Shown: positions 22,240-33,694, counted from the first letter of the stretch. The stretch is 64,000 nt of DNA from Chrysogorgia sp. JL179-B06 (GCA_035772405.1 JAYKKM010000016.1:307501-371500), one strand, 5' to 3'. The notes: a model not told the origin generated them from the letters alone. Program-made: numbers and translations.

Positions 22240-23313
22240 CAGGCCTTAAAATATCGGTCGGTCACGGACATTGTCCGACCCGTTCGTGAAATTGTCCGAC
22301 GTAGGGAGGAAACTGCCGGACATTCTGTCCGACCCAAGTGAAATTGATGTCAGTACGTATGGTGTCCGACCGAACTGTAATTTGTCCAACGTAAATGTAC
22401 CCTTAGTCCAGGACCAGAAGCTCTTGTATTAAACTTAAATAGAGAATCAGGCTGATGTATGAAAAGTGAACCGGAAAGTGTTGTTTTATATAATCAAGCG
22501 CGGGATTTTCACTGTGTGGGTACGGCAGTTCGTTGCCAAGTTACTCATAGGCTATTGCCAGGTTTCAAATTACATTTCCACAAACCCTCGAGGCAAACTA
22601 AATAATTTGTCAAGCAGAAACAGAATTCAGTCAATCAATATCATGGCACTGAAATAACAGAGAATGAGTTCTACTATTGAGGAACAGTTGTATACCTTTT
22701 GTAAGGATAGGCATACAAAGTATAGCTGTGTATTGTGTAATGTTATAGTTTGTAACGTTTGTTCCACGCCAGCTAATCCTGACTCCAAAGGTTACAATGA
22801 AGATGCTAAAAAAGTAAGTATTTGCAAGAACTGTACTAAACCTTCGCCGACATCTGAACCTTCTCGGAAAGTACAGAAAACTATATCTGCCATGTTTGGA
22901 AAATCAACTAAGACCTACTCATCAGGCTCTAGCTCCTTCTTCATCGTGTTCCTTTACGAGCAGAAATCCCAAATGGGAATGTAATTAGTGCGACAAGCTC
23001 TAAAGAACCTAGAACAGTTACGACGTCTACCGTAGAGAAACGGAAGTCCGATCTATCGCAATACTCGGCAGTTATAGTTATTATCCGAAAGCCAATGGAG
23101 TAGAAATAGAACAGCGCGCAAAGAAATTATCAAAATCCCCCGATAAAGCGAACACTGATGTAGTATATGTCCGGGCTGCTACATCACAATCAAATGGATC
23201 CGAGCTAAACTGAACTCAAAGTAATCGGACATTATCAGATATTTTGTCCGACCCAAACTCAAAGTCATCTGACATTTTGTCAGACGACGCTGCAAAAGAT
23301 ATTTTAAGGCCTG
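22240..23313 (+). mobile_element. hAT-like element, 1074 bp (H2, X site)
   Basis: Perfect 16-bp inverted ends CAGGCCTTAAAATATC. Subterminal regions are packed with GTCCGAC/GTCGGAC motifs. The immediate flanks share TGAAAA, a shorter duplication than the clean 8-bp one at the second insertion site (26095-27184). It is probably non-autonomous: the only notable frame is a 106-codon Cys-rich ORF. Same-length copies lie at 26103, 28073, 45899 and 47869. Confidence 0.8.
22664..22984 (+). CDS. 106-residue Cys-rich ORF of the hAT-like element
   Basis: Begins MSSTIEEQLYTFCKDRHTKY and carries Cys pairs CVLCNVIVCNVC and CKNC at about residues 23-34 and 53-56, suggesting a small zinc-binding fold. The C-terminal half is polar. 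A 63-codon open frame (22466-22657) precedes it by 6 bp and might be part of the same broken gene. A good splice donor GTAAGTATT occurs in frame at about 22811, so the true protein may be spliced. No transposase catalytic residues are seen. Copies differ by a few substitutions (K/E, P/H, P/S, P/L). Confidence 0.45.
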   Translation: MSSTIEEQLYTFCKDRHTKYSCVLCNVIVCNVCSTPANPDSKGYNEDAKKVSICKNCTKPSPTSEPSRKVQKTISAMFGKSTKTYSSGSSSFFIVFLYEQKSQMGM

Positions 23314-23394
23314 TGAAAATTGAATACACATTTAATATAAATACTCTATTTTATACCATGAAAATTGTTCCGAGTTTGTCCATTTTGGGTGCAT

Positions 23395-23727
23395 GGTAAG
23401 ATTTGTTTTATTTAACAAGATTATTTTTCTTAACTTAAGAAATATTTTATTACCAAGAAAAAATATCTTCTATATGGGACAAAAAGTAAAAATATCTTGG
23501 TAAGATTTTTTTTCTTATTTGACAAGATTTTATTTCTTAATTTAAGAAATATTTTCTTACTAAGATAAAATATCTTATGGATTGGACAAAAAGTAAAAAT
23601 ATCTTGGTAAGATTTTTTTTCTTATTTGACAAGATTTTATTTCTTAATTTAAGAAATATTTTCTTACTAAGATAACATCTTACTAAGATAACATATCTTA
23701 TGTATGGGACAAAAAGTAAAAATATCT
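23395..23727. repeat. AT-rich tandem repeat, about 118-bp period (H2)
   Basis: Three units each contain GGACAAAAAGTAAAAATATC and alternating AAGATATTTT/AAGAAATATT blocks that are themselves partly palindromic. In H3 and H4 the array continues to a terminus CTTGTTTTAAG... near 27480 and 47575; in H2 it is cut at 23727 by the tail-to-tail junction. Confidence 0.8.
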
Positions 23728-24030
23728 GCAAACTTAATCCACTTTTCATCACCAAGGAACTGACTGTCACATTGATATTTTCATGTCTACACTTTTTCAA
23801 ACAACGAACTAACATGCGTGTACTTCTTTGGCTAATTTTCCTCGGTCTGCCCATTTCTTCCCAGGTTTCGATTTCTTCGTGGGAGTCAGACCAGTGTTAC
23901 ATATCCTCTGAGCGGATGACTTTGAAATCTTGCACTTTTTTGCTATCTCTCTGTAAGACGCCTGAGTTTCTGATTTTAAATACAAAGCAAGCGCTTTCTG
24001 TTCTGCGCATATTTGCCCGTTGTACACCAT
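23728..24030 (-). pseudogene. Tc1-like transposase, N-terminal remnant (H3 tail)
   Basis: The first helix-turn-helix segment (AEQKALALYLKSETQ, YREIAKKCKISKSSAQRIC) is open from 24030 to 23809. The following GRPRKISQRSTRML segment is in another frame. The gene is cut off at 23728 by the junction with H2. The longer counterpart in H4 (51005-51718) shows what follows. Confidence 0.7.
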
Positions 24031-24177
24031 TCTGATGCAAAGTTTAAAATTTTAACGTATTATAGGACTATAAAACCATTAGACCTTAAAAAACTCAGCA
24101 CAACTTTTCATGCAGTGATTACTTTTGATGCGTTGATTTGTGACGTATTTTAAGTTATTGGCTTTGCAAAATTATTG

Positions 24178-25702
24178 TGACGTCAGCAGTGGCGAAGCTG
24201 GTCTCAAATGGGAGGTCATGCTAACTAATAATCCGAGTGCCTTTAGGCGCGAGGCTTTCTAGAGGGGACCGGGGGCATGCACCCCCAGAAAATTTTAAAA
24301 TATACATTCCCGTAAATGGCATTTCCTGCATTCTGAGTGGTGATTTTTCAGCTCAGAAGTTTATAAAATTTCATATTTTGGACCGTTTCGCTTTGTTGCA
24401 AAGAAAAATCAGGCGTCGAACGCAGGCTAGCCCGCCCTCAGCCCTCCCAATGCATAACGCCTGACACGCAGACAAAATTTTAATGTAAACAGTAAACACG
24501 GCAATGCTATTTTTTCTAATATCTGTTCGATTGAAGATCTTCGTGTGTCAAAACTTTTATAAAAATCAAGGGCAAGGTATCCGAAACATATCTTTTACGA
24601 AATCATATCGCTTTAATGGAAATAAAAGCAATGAATCACCGCGTAAACGTCGAATAGATCTTGAAGAGATGTCCTTTGTTTTTAATTTAGTTTTGGGTAC
24701 TTTACTCGCTTACGCATTTTCTCATATAACATCTGATATTCACATTTTAAGTAGACGAAACGTACAACGTTCCATTCGCCAGATTCAAGTGATCATTTCG
24801 ATATAGAATTTATTTAAATCGGACAAAAACAACGTTTCATAATGATTAATATTACGGAGTTTCACGCATAAATGTCAACACAGCATAATACTATTTTCCT
24901 GTCCTTCGCCCTTCGGGGCTGTCCATTCCGTCTTCATGATTGATCTCTCATCCGTGCTTCTCTCATCTAGGCATCTTGGAGAGAATCTTTGCAATGGTTT
25001 GCCGGTTTACAATTCTCGGTAAACATTTTCAACTGCGATTCATTGCCAATAAAACGAAAGAAAGACGAATGGCCAAGATCTGGCATTGGTCGCTGTCCAA
25101 CAAGAAGATTTTTGTCGTTGATGTTTCGAACCGAAAAGGGTTTTCTAAGCAGTTCACAAACAAGGACTGTTTGGACCGAATCAGAGCTCGTTGATGCCAT
25201 GATAAATCAAGGATCTTCTTAAACAGACGTGCTGTGCAGTCAGGCCATAGTTGATCAGGCGGAAAGCTAATATTTTGGGCTATCAGGTTATGGTCATGCT
25301 AATCCAAAATAGCAGCTTGTCTAAAATAGGCAAACTGAGCATGCGTCAAGTGCCGTCAACCAATAATATTTCGAGAATAAGCGTGATTGTTCATATGTCT
25401 GGTCATGCTATTCACAAAGAATGCTCTTGGGCCGGGGCCAGGTTGAACAAAAGAGCCTGGGAACGAAGACGGCGGATTTTAGACGCCCGATCAATCAGGG
25501 CCGGATAACGAGCGAGAATATCCGCGTAATATGCGTGAACTATTATTACTTGTTCTCTTCGAAATGCACACGACTTCAAAGTTCTAAGGAGAGATTTCAA
25601 ATAAAGTAAATAAAAGCAAACAAACTATATATTTTCGGGAAATTTTTAGTCATGCTGAGCATGATTATAGCATGACCGCTAGCTTCGCCACTGTCACGTC
25701 AG
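24178..25702. mobile_element. Non-autonomous DNA element (CAGTGGCGAAGCT ends), H3
   Basis: The element at 24187-25693 (1507 bp) has ends CAGTGGCGAAGCT and AGCTTCGCCACTG. Flanks TGACGTCAG and TCACGTCAG match at 8 of 9 positions, suggesting a 9-bp target duplication. It contains several short frames on both strands but no transposase motif. The inverted copy in H4 is 49341-50848. The superfamily is uncertain (hAT or Mutator-like). Confidence 0.6.
24967..25200 (-). CDS. 77-residue ORF of unknown function within DNA element
   Basis: Starts MASTSSDSVQTVLVCELLRK and ends with CKDSLQDA. Composition is protein-like and the frame is conserved exactly in H4 (49834-50067, plus), but the copies are nearly identical throughout, so conservation is not evidence of selection. 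An overlapping 84-codon frame lies on the other strand. It could be a captured exon fragment or fortuitous. Confidence 0.25.
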   Translation of the reverse strand: MASTSSDSVQTVLVCELLRKPFSVRNINDKNLLVGQRPMPDLGHSSFFRFIGNESQLKMFTENCKPANHCKDSLQDA

Positions 25703-26094
25703 CGCACGTGCGTTGCTTATTAGTACCCAGACATGTAAAAGGTACCTCTCAATCTTTGATGCAAAAATGACGACTATACATAAGTTCACTTTAAAGTTAC
25801 ACCCATTTTTCGTTTGGCTATGCCTTACAGACAATCCTGGCCAAAAGTCCTTGGGCCACCTCTACAATTTTGGGGATTAGGGACACGCCCTACTTCGCAC
25901 GTGCACAAAAAGGTTAAATTACATATTGGAATTCCCCCCCCCCCCCCCCCCCCCCCTCCCCCGATCAATGTTGCATGTAGAAACATAGATGAGAAAAAAT
26001 TTGGAAAATTTCAACATTGAACGGGGGGAGGGGGATCCGAGAGATAAAATCGACAAATTGTGTATAAATATATCGTAGTGTCCCAAGACTGTTG

Positions 26095-27184
26095 GCCAGG
26101 ATCAGGCCTTAAAATATCGGTCGGTCACGGACGTTGTCCAACCCGTTCGTGAAATTGTCCGACGTAGGGAGGAAACTGCCGGACATTCTGTCCGACCCAA
26201 GTGAAATTGAGGTCAGTACGTATGGTGTCCGACCGAACTGTAATTTGTCCGACGTAAATGTACCCTTATTCCAGGACCGGAAGCTCTTGTATTAAACTTA
26301 AATAGAGAATCAGGGTGATGTATGAAAAGTGAACCGGAAAGGGTTGTTTTATATAATCAAGCGCGGGATTTTCACTGTGTGGGTACGGCAGTTCGTTGCC
26401 AAGTTACTCATAGGCTATTGCCAAGTTTCAAATTACATTTCCACAAACCCTCGAGGCAAACTAAATAATTTGTCAAGCAGAAACAGAATTCAGTCAATCA
26501 ATATCATGGCACTGAAATAACAGAGAATGAGTTCTACTATTGAGGAACAGTTGTATACCTTTTGTAAGGATAGGCATACAAAGTATAGCTGTGTATTGTG
26601 TAATGTTATAGTTTGTAACGTTTGTTCCACGTCAGCTAATCCTGACTCCAAAGGTTACAATGAAGATGCTAAAAAAGTAAGTATTTGCAAGAACTGTACT
26701 AAACCTTTGCCGACATCTGAACCTTCTCGGAAAGTACAGAAAACTATATCTGCCATGTTTGGAAAATCAACTAAGACCTACTCATCAGGCTCTAGCTCCT
26801 TCTTCATCGTGTTCCTTTACGAGCAGAAATCCCAAATGGGAATGTAATTAGTGCGACAAGCTCTAAAGAACCTAGAACAGTTAGGACGTCTACCGTAGAG
26901 AAACGGAAGTCCGATCTATCGCAATACTCGGCAGTTATATTTATTATCCGAAAGCCAATGGAGTAGAAATAGAACAGCCCGCTAAGAAATTATGAAAATC
27001 CCCCGATAAAGCGAACACTGATGTAGTATATGTCCTGGCTGCTATATCACAATCAAATGGATCCGAGCTAAACTTAACTCAAAGTAATCGGACATTATCA
27101 GATATTTTGTCCGACCCAAACTCAAAGTCATCGGACATTTTGTCAGACGACGCTGCAAAATATATTTTAAGGCCTGGCCAGGAT
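26095..27184 (+). mobile_element. hAT-like element, second insertion site, with 8-bp TSD (H3)
   Basis: The element at 26103-27176 is exactly 1074 bp, as at 22240, with the same ends. It is flanked by perfect GCCAGGAT duplications at 26095-26102 and 27177-27184, establishing the hAT-type target duplication. It differs from the X-site copies at several positions, for example T for P in the Cys-rich ORF and one decayed TIR base (TATATTTT). Confidence 0.85.
26527..26847 (+). CDS. 106-residue Cys-rich ORF, second-site copy (H3)
   Basis: Same frame and length as 22664-22984, with substitutions such as STSAN for STPAN and KPLPT for KPSPT. Cys pairs are intact. Function unknown; probable element-encoded zinc-binding fragment. 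Confidence 0.4.
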   Translation: MSSTIEEQLYTFCKDRHTKYSCVLCNVIVCNVCSTSANPDSKGYNEDAKKVSICKNCTKPLPTSEPSRKVQKTISAMFGKSTKTYSSGSSSFFIVFLYEQKSQMGM

Positions 27185-27186
27185 TG

Positions 27187-27403
27187 TAGGTCTGAGTCGT
27201 CTTGTGGATAATCTTTTTTAGTATCCGCGAGAGGTTGGTGAAATGAGAGATTGTTACGATCCGCCATGCCTGTATGATGAAATACATCATGGAACTGCTA
27301 ACCCCAAAAAAACTTAGATGCTAACCCTAACCCCCGCCTAATGGTTTTCTAATACTAACCTTTATACTAATAAAAGGATTGTCGAGAAGACGACTCAGAC
27401 CTA
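27187..27403. mobile_element. Mariner-type MITE with TA duplication (H3)
   Basis: The ends GGTCTGAGTCGTCTT and AAGACGACTCAGACC bound 27189-27401 and are flanked by TA at 27187-27188 and 27402-27403. It is 213 bp and non-coding. TA duplication and size suggest Tc1/mariner mobilisation. H4 copy: 47643-47856. Confidence 0.65.
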
Positions 27404-27469
27404 GTACCTCACGGTCACCTCAACTGCGAGAGTACCATCTAGCCACGACCTATATATACAGAACTAGTG

Positions 27470-27990
27470 ACTACATTGCAAAAAATGAAATACTTGTTTT
27501 AAGAAAAAAAACTTGTTTTAAGACAATATATCTTAAAATAAGACATATTATCTTGTCCCATACATAAGATAATTTTTCTTAATAAGATTTTGCCAATAAG
27601 ATTATTTTTCTTAAATTAAGAAAAAAAATCTTGTCAAATAAGAAAAAAAATCTTACCAAGATATTTTTACTTTTTGTCCCATACATAAGATATGTTATCT
27701 TAGTAAGATGTTATCTTAGTAAGAAAATATTTCTTAAATTAAGAAATAAAATCTTGTCAAATAAGAAAAAAAATCTTACCAAGATATTTTTACTTTTTGT
27801 CCAATCCATAAGATATTTTATCTTAGTAAGAAAATATTTCTTAAATTAAGAAATAAAATCTTGTCAAATAAGAAAAAAAATCTTACCAAGATATTTTTAC
27901 TTTTTGTCCCATATACAAGATATTTTTTCTTGGTAATAAAATATTTCTTAAGTTAAGAAAAATAATCTTGTTAAATAAAACAAATCTTAC
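27470..27990. repeat. AT-rich tandem repeat, about 118-bp period (H3)
   Basis: Reverse complement of 47040-47575 and, from 27659 onward, of 23395-23727. It is more complete than in H2, reaching a terminus with TTGCAAAAAATGAAATACTT, which looks like a transposon end. Four to five units. Confidence 0.8.
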
Positions 27991-28072
27991 CATGCACCCA
28001 AAATGGACAAACTCGGAACAATTTTCATGGTATAAAATAGAGTATTTATATTAAATGTGTATTCAATTTTCA

Positions 28073-29146
28073 CAGGCCTTAAAATATCTTTTGCAGCGTC
28101 GTCTGACAAAATGTCAGATGACTTTGAGTTTGGGTCGGACAAAATATCTGATAATGTCCGATTACTTTGAGTTCAGTTTAGCTCGGATCCATTTGATTGT
28201 GATGTAGCAGCCCGGACATATACTACATCAGTGTTCGCTTTATCGGGGGATTTTGATAATTTCTTTGCGCGCTGTTCTATTTCTACTCCATTGGCTTTCG
28301 GATAATAACTATAACTGCCGAGTATTGCGATAGATCGGACTTCCGTTTCTCTACGGTAGACGTCGTAACTGTTCTAGGTTCTTTAGAGCTTGTCGCACTA
28401 ATTACATTCCCATTTGGGATTTCTGCTCGTAAAGGAACACGATGAAGAAGGAGCTAGAGCCTGATGAGTAGGTCTTAGTTGATTTTCCAAACATGGCAGA
28501 TATAGTTTTCTGTACTTTCCGAGAAGGTTCAGATGTCGGCGAAGGTTTAGTACAGTTCTCGCAAATACTTACTTTTTTAGCATCTTCATTGTAACCTTTG
28601 GAGTCAGGATTAGCTGGCGTGGAACAAACGTTACAAACTATAACATTACACAATACACAGCTATACTTTGTATGCCTATCCTTACAAAAGGTATACAACT
28701 GTTCCTCAATAGTAGAACTCATTCTCTGTTATTTCAGTGCCATGATATTGATTGACTGAATTCTGTTTCTGCTTGACAAATTATTTAGTTTGCCTCGAGG
28801 GTTTGTGGAAATGTAATTTGAAACCTGGCAATAGCCTATGAGTAACTTGGCAACGAACTGCCGTACCCACACAGTGAAAATCCCGCGCTTGATTATATAA
28901 AACAACACTTTCCGGTTCACTTTTCATACATCAGCCTGATTCTCTATTTAAGTTTAATACAAGAGCTTCTGGTCCTGGACTAAGGGTACATTTACGTTGG
29001 ACAAATTACAGTTCGGTCGGACACCATACGTACTGACCTCAATTTCACTTGGGTCGGACAGAATGTCCGGCAGTTTCCTCCCTACGTCGGACAATTTCAC
29101 GAACGGGTCGGACAATGTCCGTGACCGACCGATATTTTAAGGCCTG
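28073..29146 (-). mobile_element. hAT-like element, 1074 bp (H3, X site)
   Basis: Inverted counterpart of 22240-23313, same ends and length, flanked on both sides by the same TTTTCA-type sequence. Its Cys-rich ORF is at 28402-28722. Confidence 0.8.
28402..28722 (-). CDS. 106-residue Cys-rich ORF (H3, X site)
   Basis: As 22664-22984 with a K-to-E change before the second Cys pair (SICENC). The Cys residues themselves are unchanged. Function unknown. Confidence 0.4.
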   Translation of the reverse strand: MSSTIEEQLYTFCKDRHTKYSCVLCNVIVCNVCSTPANPDSKGYNEDAKKVSICENCTKPSPTSEPSRKVQKTISAMFGKSTKTYSSGSSSFFIVFLYEQKSQMGM

Positions 29147-31120
29147 TTTTCATGGTATAAATTAGAGTATTCAATTAGAGAAAATCCACAATAATTGACG
29201 ATATTGAAAAAGATGGGGGTGGCTAAAAGAGATGACTCAAAAAGACCTTTCTGTTTTTGTCTGGTCTTTATTTTTTGTAAGGTTCGAATTAGCGCTTCGC
29301 AAATCGCGATTTTGTTGTGTTGTTTTTTCCGAGAATTGCGAAGCTAATTTTATGTTCAACGTGGATGCAACGCAAGTGATAAGACGTTAGGCTACGTTGT
29401 AAGACGTTACGCTACGTTGTAAGACGTTACGCTACGTTGTAAGACGTTACGCTAAGTTGTAAGACGTTAGTTTAAGACTAAAGAAAAATGCGCAGCTGTT
29501 TTGGAGCGCTAATTCGGACCATCTAGGGTTAATGTTAGGATCAAGGTTAGGGTTTGAGATTAGTAGTTTTAGAAAATGTGAAGATCCTTTTGAGTCATCC
29601 CCTTTAGCATTCACCGAAAAAATAGTGGCTGTACATTTAACTGTAATATTTTGCGACCTTAAATGCTAAACATTGTTCATTGCAAACATAAACAATGCCT
29701 TCCATTGATCCATTCTACAACATTAATATTTTTGAAACGTGCTCAGAAACATGTTTGTGTTAAGATATTCTGTTCGATATAATAAAACACCTGTTGGATT
29801 CATCTTCGCCCAATGTTACAAAATATTTAAGTCTCGATTTGAAATATTAGGTTCTACCTTTGGTCTCGCCCAATATTGAATTCTTGACTTAAATATTTTG
29901 TAATATTGGGCTCAGAGGAATCCAATAAGTAATATTTTCTGCACGCCATGAATTGTTGTTCAACATACAAATCACCATCTATTTCAGTAAGGTCAATTTT
30001 GAATTATATATGGTAGTAAGTTTACACTAAACATTTTAATTGGCCTGGCATTATGGTGACAACTTGGCCAAAAATATTAAAAATCCCAAAGCTTAAAACA
30101 GCAAAATCTATGCATGTTCATTGTACTCATCTAACTCCTTCAGTGCTTTGGGAATTTCCTCGATCTTGGCTGTTTGGGTGAAACATGTTATCTGCAAAAC
30201 AATTGTTTGAGGGCAGTCAAAATCCATTAAGTAAAAGGTTTTCGAGAAAGGAACACAAAATTGTTTGGTGCTGTGGTGAGTTGCTTGGATGACACAAAAG
30301 GTCAAACATCTGTTGGGTGGATTTACAGCAATGTGAAGGTTGTTTGGGCTCTTTAGAAATGTTGCAATTGCTTATGCACCTTCAATAACATGCAAGCACA
30401 GCATGCAAATAAACTTCAGAGACAGTTGTTCAATAAGCAGTGTACACGACTGCAGTTGCAAGCAATAAATGTATTGATTGAACAACAGTTGTTTGTTTTG
30501 TTATAATTTTTGTGAGTCATCATTCATTGTTAAAAAGCATCCACCAATTGTGTTCTAACAAACCAGCCTGGGCCAGACAGGACACAATTAATGACTCAAG
30601 AGCCTGCCATTTTGATCATTGTTTTAACACTTTTCCTTTATGTACAGACTATAAACTACACCATTGGTAGATTTTTGTATATATGGAAACAATGCAAGGG
30701 ACAAAAGGCCTGGAGATGAAAAGCCCATAAACTGAATCAAAGTATGCCGTACTTTCAAATTCTCACAAATTCACTTGACTGTGTTTGCAGCAAGTTATAT
30801 AGAGTGCCCAGGCCATTTTCTATTACTTTTAATAGAACAATGCTAAGAAAATTGTCTGAAAATGCAAATGCGATATCACATACTGTATATCCCCATGTTT
30901 ATGTATCAGTCAAATCCAAGCATGCCCATCCCCCCAGCATTTGACATTAAAAAAAAATGATGCTAATTCCCCACAGTGGCGAATGATGAAATGCAGGTGC
31001 AAATGCCCTGCAGTGGGGCCAAAAATCTGTGGCAAATAGCCCCAGGGGAAATATGAAAGCAACAACAGCAATTTTCAGTGTTTTCAAATATCAAATTATT
31101 ATGTAAATACCACAGTATTT
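29147..31120. other. Unassigned unique segment of the H unit (H3)
   Basis: Inverted copy of 20263-22239 with the same minisatellite (about 29378-29472), foldback element (about 29795-29925) and possible exon (30108-30191, minus). No recognised gene. Differences from H2 are mostly homopolymer length changes. Confidence 0.5.
30108..30191 (-). CDS. Possible terminal exon (H3 copy)
   Basis: Same 28 codons as 21193-21276, with the acceptor-like sequence on the minus strand. No change in the residues. Confidence 0.25.
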   Translation of the reverse strand: MTCFTQTAKIEEIPKALKELDEYNEHA

Positions 31121-31528
31121 CGGGGCTCAAAATAACGTTTCATGTTATGCCGGTCATGGTGACTATTTCAATTGTGACAGATCAAAGGCGATTTTTGACC
31201 GGCCAAACTTCACGATACCCCTCCCCCCAAAAACAAACAACAAAAACACAACCCACAACAAAAAACATGTAAAGTATATTCTACACTATACATATAAGCT
31301 AGTACTGATATGAATGTTTGTCATAAAAAGGAAAAGCATGCATAGTTCACTTCAATATATATCAGACATTATGAAACGAGTATACAACAGTACAACAATG
31401 TTCAAATGGAAGTAATAAAATTAATTGCAAGTAATATGACCGGTCAAAATGATCGGCATTATACAAATTTGAACGGACACATTAAAAAATTTGGCCGGTC
31501 ATTGACCGGCTGTTATTTTTGAGCCCTG
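31121..31528. mobile_element. hAT-like MITE (CAGGGCTC ends), H3
   Basis: Inverted counterpart of 19857-20262. The inner sequence differs by a few substitutions and homopolymer changes. Confidence 0.6.
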
Positions 31529-31581
31529 GTATTTACCTCCTAGGTACTGTATGTCACTCTGCTAAATTTGTCTACTGTAGG

Positions 31582-31583
<2 letters not shown>

Positions 31584-31617
<34 letters not shown>

Positions 31618-31648
31618 GAAAAGGGAAATATAGAAATTAAATATTTAT

Positions 31649-31717
<69 letters not shown>

Positions 31718-31728
31718 TTATATATATA

Positions 31729-31822
<94 letters not shown>

Positions 31823-31828
31823 TATATA
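31584..31828. repeat. Two (TA)n arrays, H3
   Basis: Arrays at 31584-31614 and 31652-31828. The longer one has several ATAATAT slips absent from H2, so the arrays have changed independently or were read inaccurately. Confidence 0.95.
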
Positions 31829-31891
31829 CGTGTAGGTTTTGGTCTACGAAATGCAAAGAGTGCTCAACAACATATAGTTAGAGCAAATAAT

Positions 31892-32644
31892 AGATTTTCG
31901 CTTACCTCAAAACTGGTCTGCTACAACTTGTTTCATCTGTAAAAGAATCTTCAGGCAGTGACAATATCGAAAGGGATGACCGCTTATTTATAGGCTTTCT
32001 GCCGGAAAGTGGGGGCATATGTGGGTAAACTTTTTAGATGTAACTTTCGACCTTAACAATGGAAACTATAGGCCCTATAGGAAGCCCAATGACGATCCGC
32101 TATACATAAATATGCACTCTAACCATCCACCAAGCATAACAAGGCAACTACATGCATCAATTAACAAACGCATTAAACTCCTTTCGTCAGATGAGCAAAC
32201 TTTTCAGGAATCTGCACCCTTATATCAGAACGCGCTTAGGCACAGCAACTTTAATCATGAACTTAGCTACACTCATGATACACCGCAACGACCACGTAGG
32301 AATAGGCAACGCAATATCATTTGGTTCAACCCACCATTTAGCAAGAGTGTCAGCACTAACATAGGACGTAATTTCCTTAGCCTAATTGACAAACATTTCC
32401 CTCCGCACCACAAGCTCCATAAGATTTTTAACAGAAATACAGTTAAAGTAAGTTACAGCTGCATGAACAATGTTAAGTCAATAATCACTAAGCACAATGC
32501 ACGCATAGCTAGGAACATCAAACCGCAGGATAGGGACGCTACTAATTGCAGTTGTAGAGAGAACACCATTTGCCCGCTTCAAGAACAATGCATGACTAGA
32601 GACATAGTATACAAAGCAACAGTGACAGTAAACATCACAAACGA

Positions 32645-32678
<34 letters not shown>

Positions 32679-33160
32679 ACACTACATTGGTATGATTGCA
32701 ACCACATTCAAAGAGCGATTGGCCAACCACACTAAATCTTTTCAACATAAAAAGCATGAAAATGACACCGAACTTTCGAAATATATTTGGACATTGAAAG
32801 AAAACAATAAAGATTTCAGTATTAATTGGCAAATTCTAAAACATTCTATTTCGTACACAGGAGGATCAAAAACGATGCAATTTATGTTTAGAAGAAAAAT
32901 TTTGTATTTTAAAAGAAAAAAATAAGAATAGTTTACTCAACAAAAGAGCGGAAATAATTTCACAGTGTCGTCATGTAATAAATGTCGCGTAATCAACGCA
33001 AACAAAGCCATGACCTCATGCTTTGTCCCCCACATACGCCCCCACTTTCCGGCAGAAAGCCTATAAATAAGCGGTCATCCCTTTCGATATTGTCACTGCC
33101 TGAAGATTCTTTTTACAGATGAAACAAGTTGTAGCAGACCAGTTTTGAGGTAAGCGAAAA

Positions 33161-33163
<3 letters not shown>
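31892..33163 (+). mobile_element. PLE-2, 5'-truncated, inverted terminal repeats (H3)
   Basis: Mirror of the H2 copy. Terminal repeats at 31892-32016 and 33038-33163 are in opposite orientation, each with the TATAAATAAG box and hammerhead-like block. Confidence 0.75.
32019..33070 (+). pseudogene. PLE-2 C-terminal RT/GIY-YIG fragment (H3)
   Basis: Opens with MWVNFLDVTFDL and runs 238 codons to 32735 through the RT C-terminus and CSCRENTICPLQEQC. It leaves frame in the (AAT)n tract at 32645-32678. The endonuclease segment KERLANHTKSFQHKKHENDT continues in another frame from about 32690, with further frame changes near 32880. The stop falls inside the terminal repeat at 33068-33070. No RT catalytic motifs remain. 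Confidence 0.75.
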
Positions 33164-33164
<1 letters not shown>

Positions 33165-33248
<84 letters not shown>

Positions 33249-33253
33249 TATAT
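33165..33253. repeat. (TA)n microsatellite between PLE-2 and tRNA array, H3
   Basis: Counterpart of 18113-18203, joining GAAAATCTA of PLE-2 to ATGTTGAAAGG of the tandem unit. Confidence 0.95.
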
Positions 33254-33349
33254 GTTGAAAGGATTTATGGTGAAGGAAAATTTCGAGTGTTGGAATACAT
33301 ACATTTTAAGACCAAACCGGGACCAGTTGCGAAAAATGCAACTTAGCGG

Positions 33350-33419
33350 CCTAACGGTAGGAATTGGACCCGCGACCTGCGATGCTAGTGCAGTGCTCTG
33401 ACCACTGAGCTACGGAAGC
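33350..33419 (-). tRNA. tRNA-like unit (loop centre AGC), H3
   Basis: Counterpart of 17946-18016. Degenerate 3' acceptor strand, A-box intact. Probably not a functional tRNA. Confidence 0.4.
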
Positions 33420-33623
33420 CGTTGCCGAGAGCCTAGTCACGAGTTCTGTATATATGGTGGTAATGCCGGGATAAGATTCTGGGTATATTATAGGTAATAT
33501 TTGGCATTTCACTCGATCAAACTACATGTTGAAAGGATTTATGGTGAAGGAAAATTTCGAGTGTTGGAATACATACATTTTAAGACCAAACCGGGACCAG
33601 TTGCGAAAAATGCAACTTCAAGG

Positions 33624-33694
33624 CCTTCCGGCTGGAATTGAACCCGCAACCCTGCGATGTTAGTGCAGTGCTCTGACCACTGAGCTACGGAAGC
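33624..33694 (-). tRNA. tRNA-like unit (loop centre AAC), H3
   Basis: Minus-strand acceptor GCTTCCG/CGGAAGG pairs well except the first position; A-box and B-box are present. The anticodon loop reads CTAACAT, against CTAATAT in H2, so the anticodon varies between copies of the same array position. Confidence 0.5.

Larger units (their letters stand above)
25831..27187. mobile_element. MITE interrupted by the hAT-like element (H3)
   Basis: The inverted ends ACAATCCTGGCCAAAAGTC and GGCCAGGATTGT enclose about 275 bp of MITE sequence plus the 1074-bp hAT-like insert, which landed inside the right terminal repeat. The interior has a C-run at about 25936-25955 and a matching G-rich block at about 26022-26034. 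The H4 copy is 47858-49203. Confidence 0.65.

Noticed and set aside
27042..27290. 82-codon frame (and 62-codon partner) near the hAT element end
   Set aside because: It spans the transposon terminus and MITE sequence without a motif, and is mirrored in H4 only because the arms are copies.
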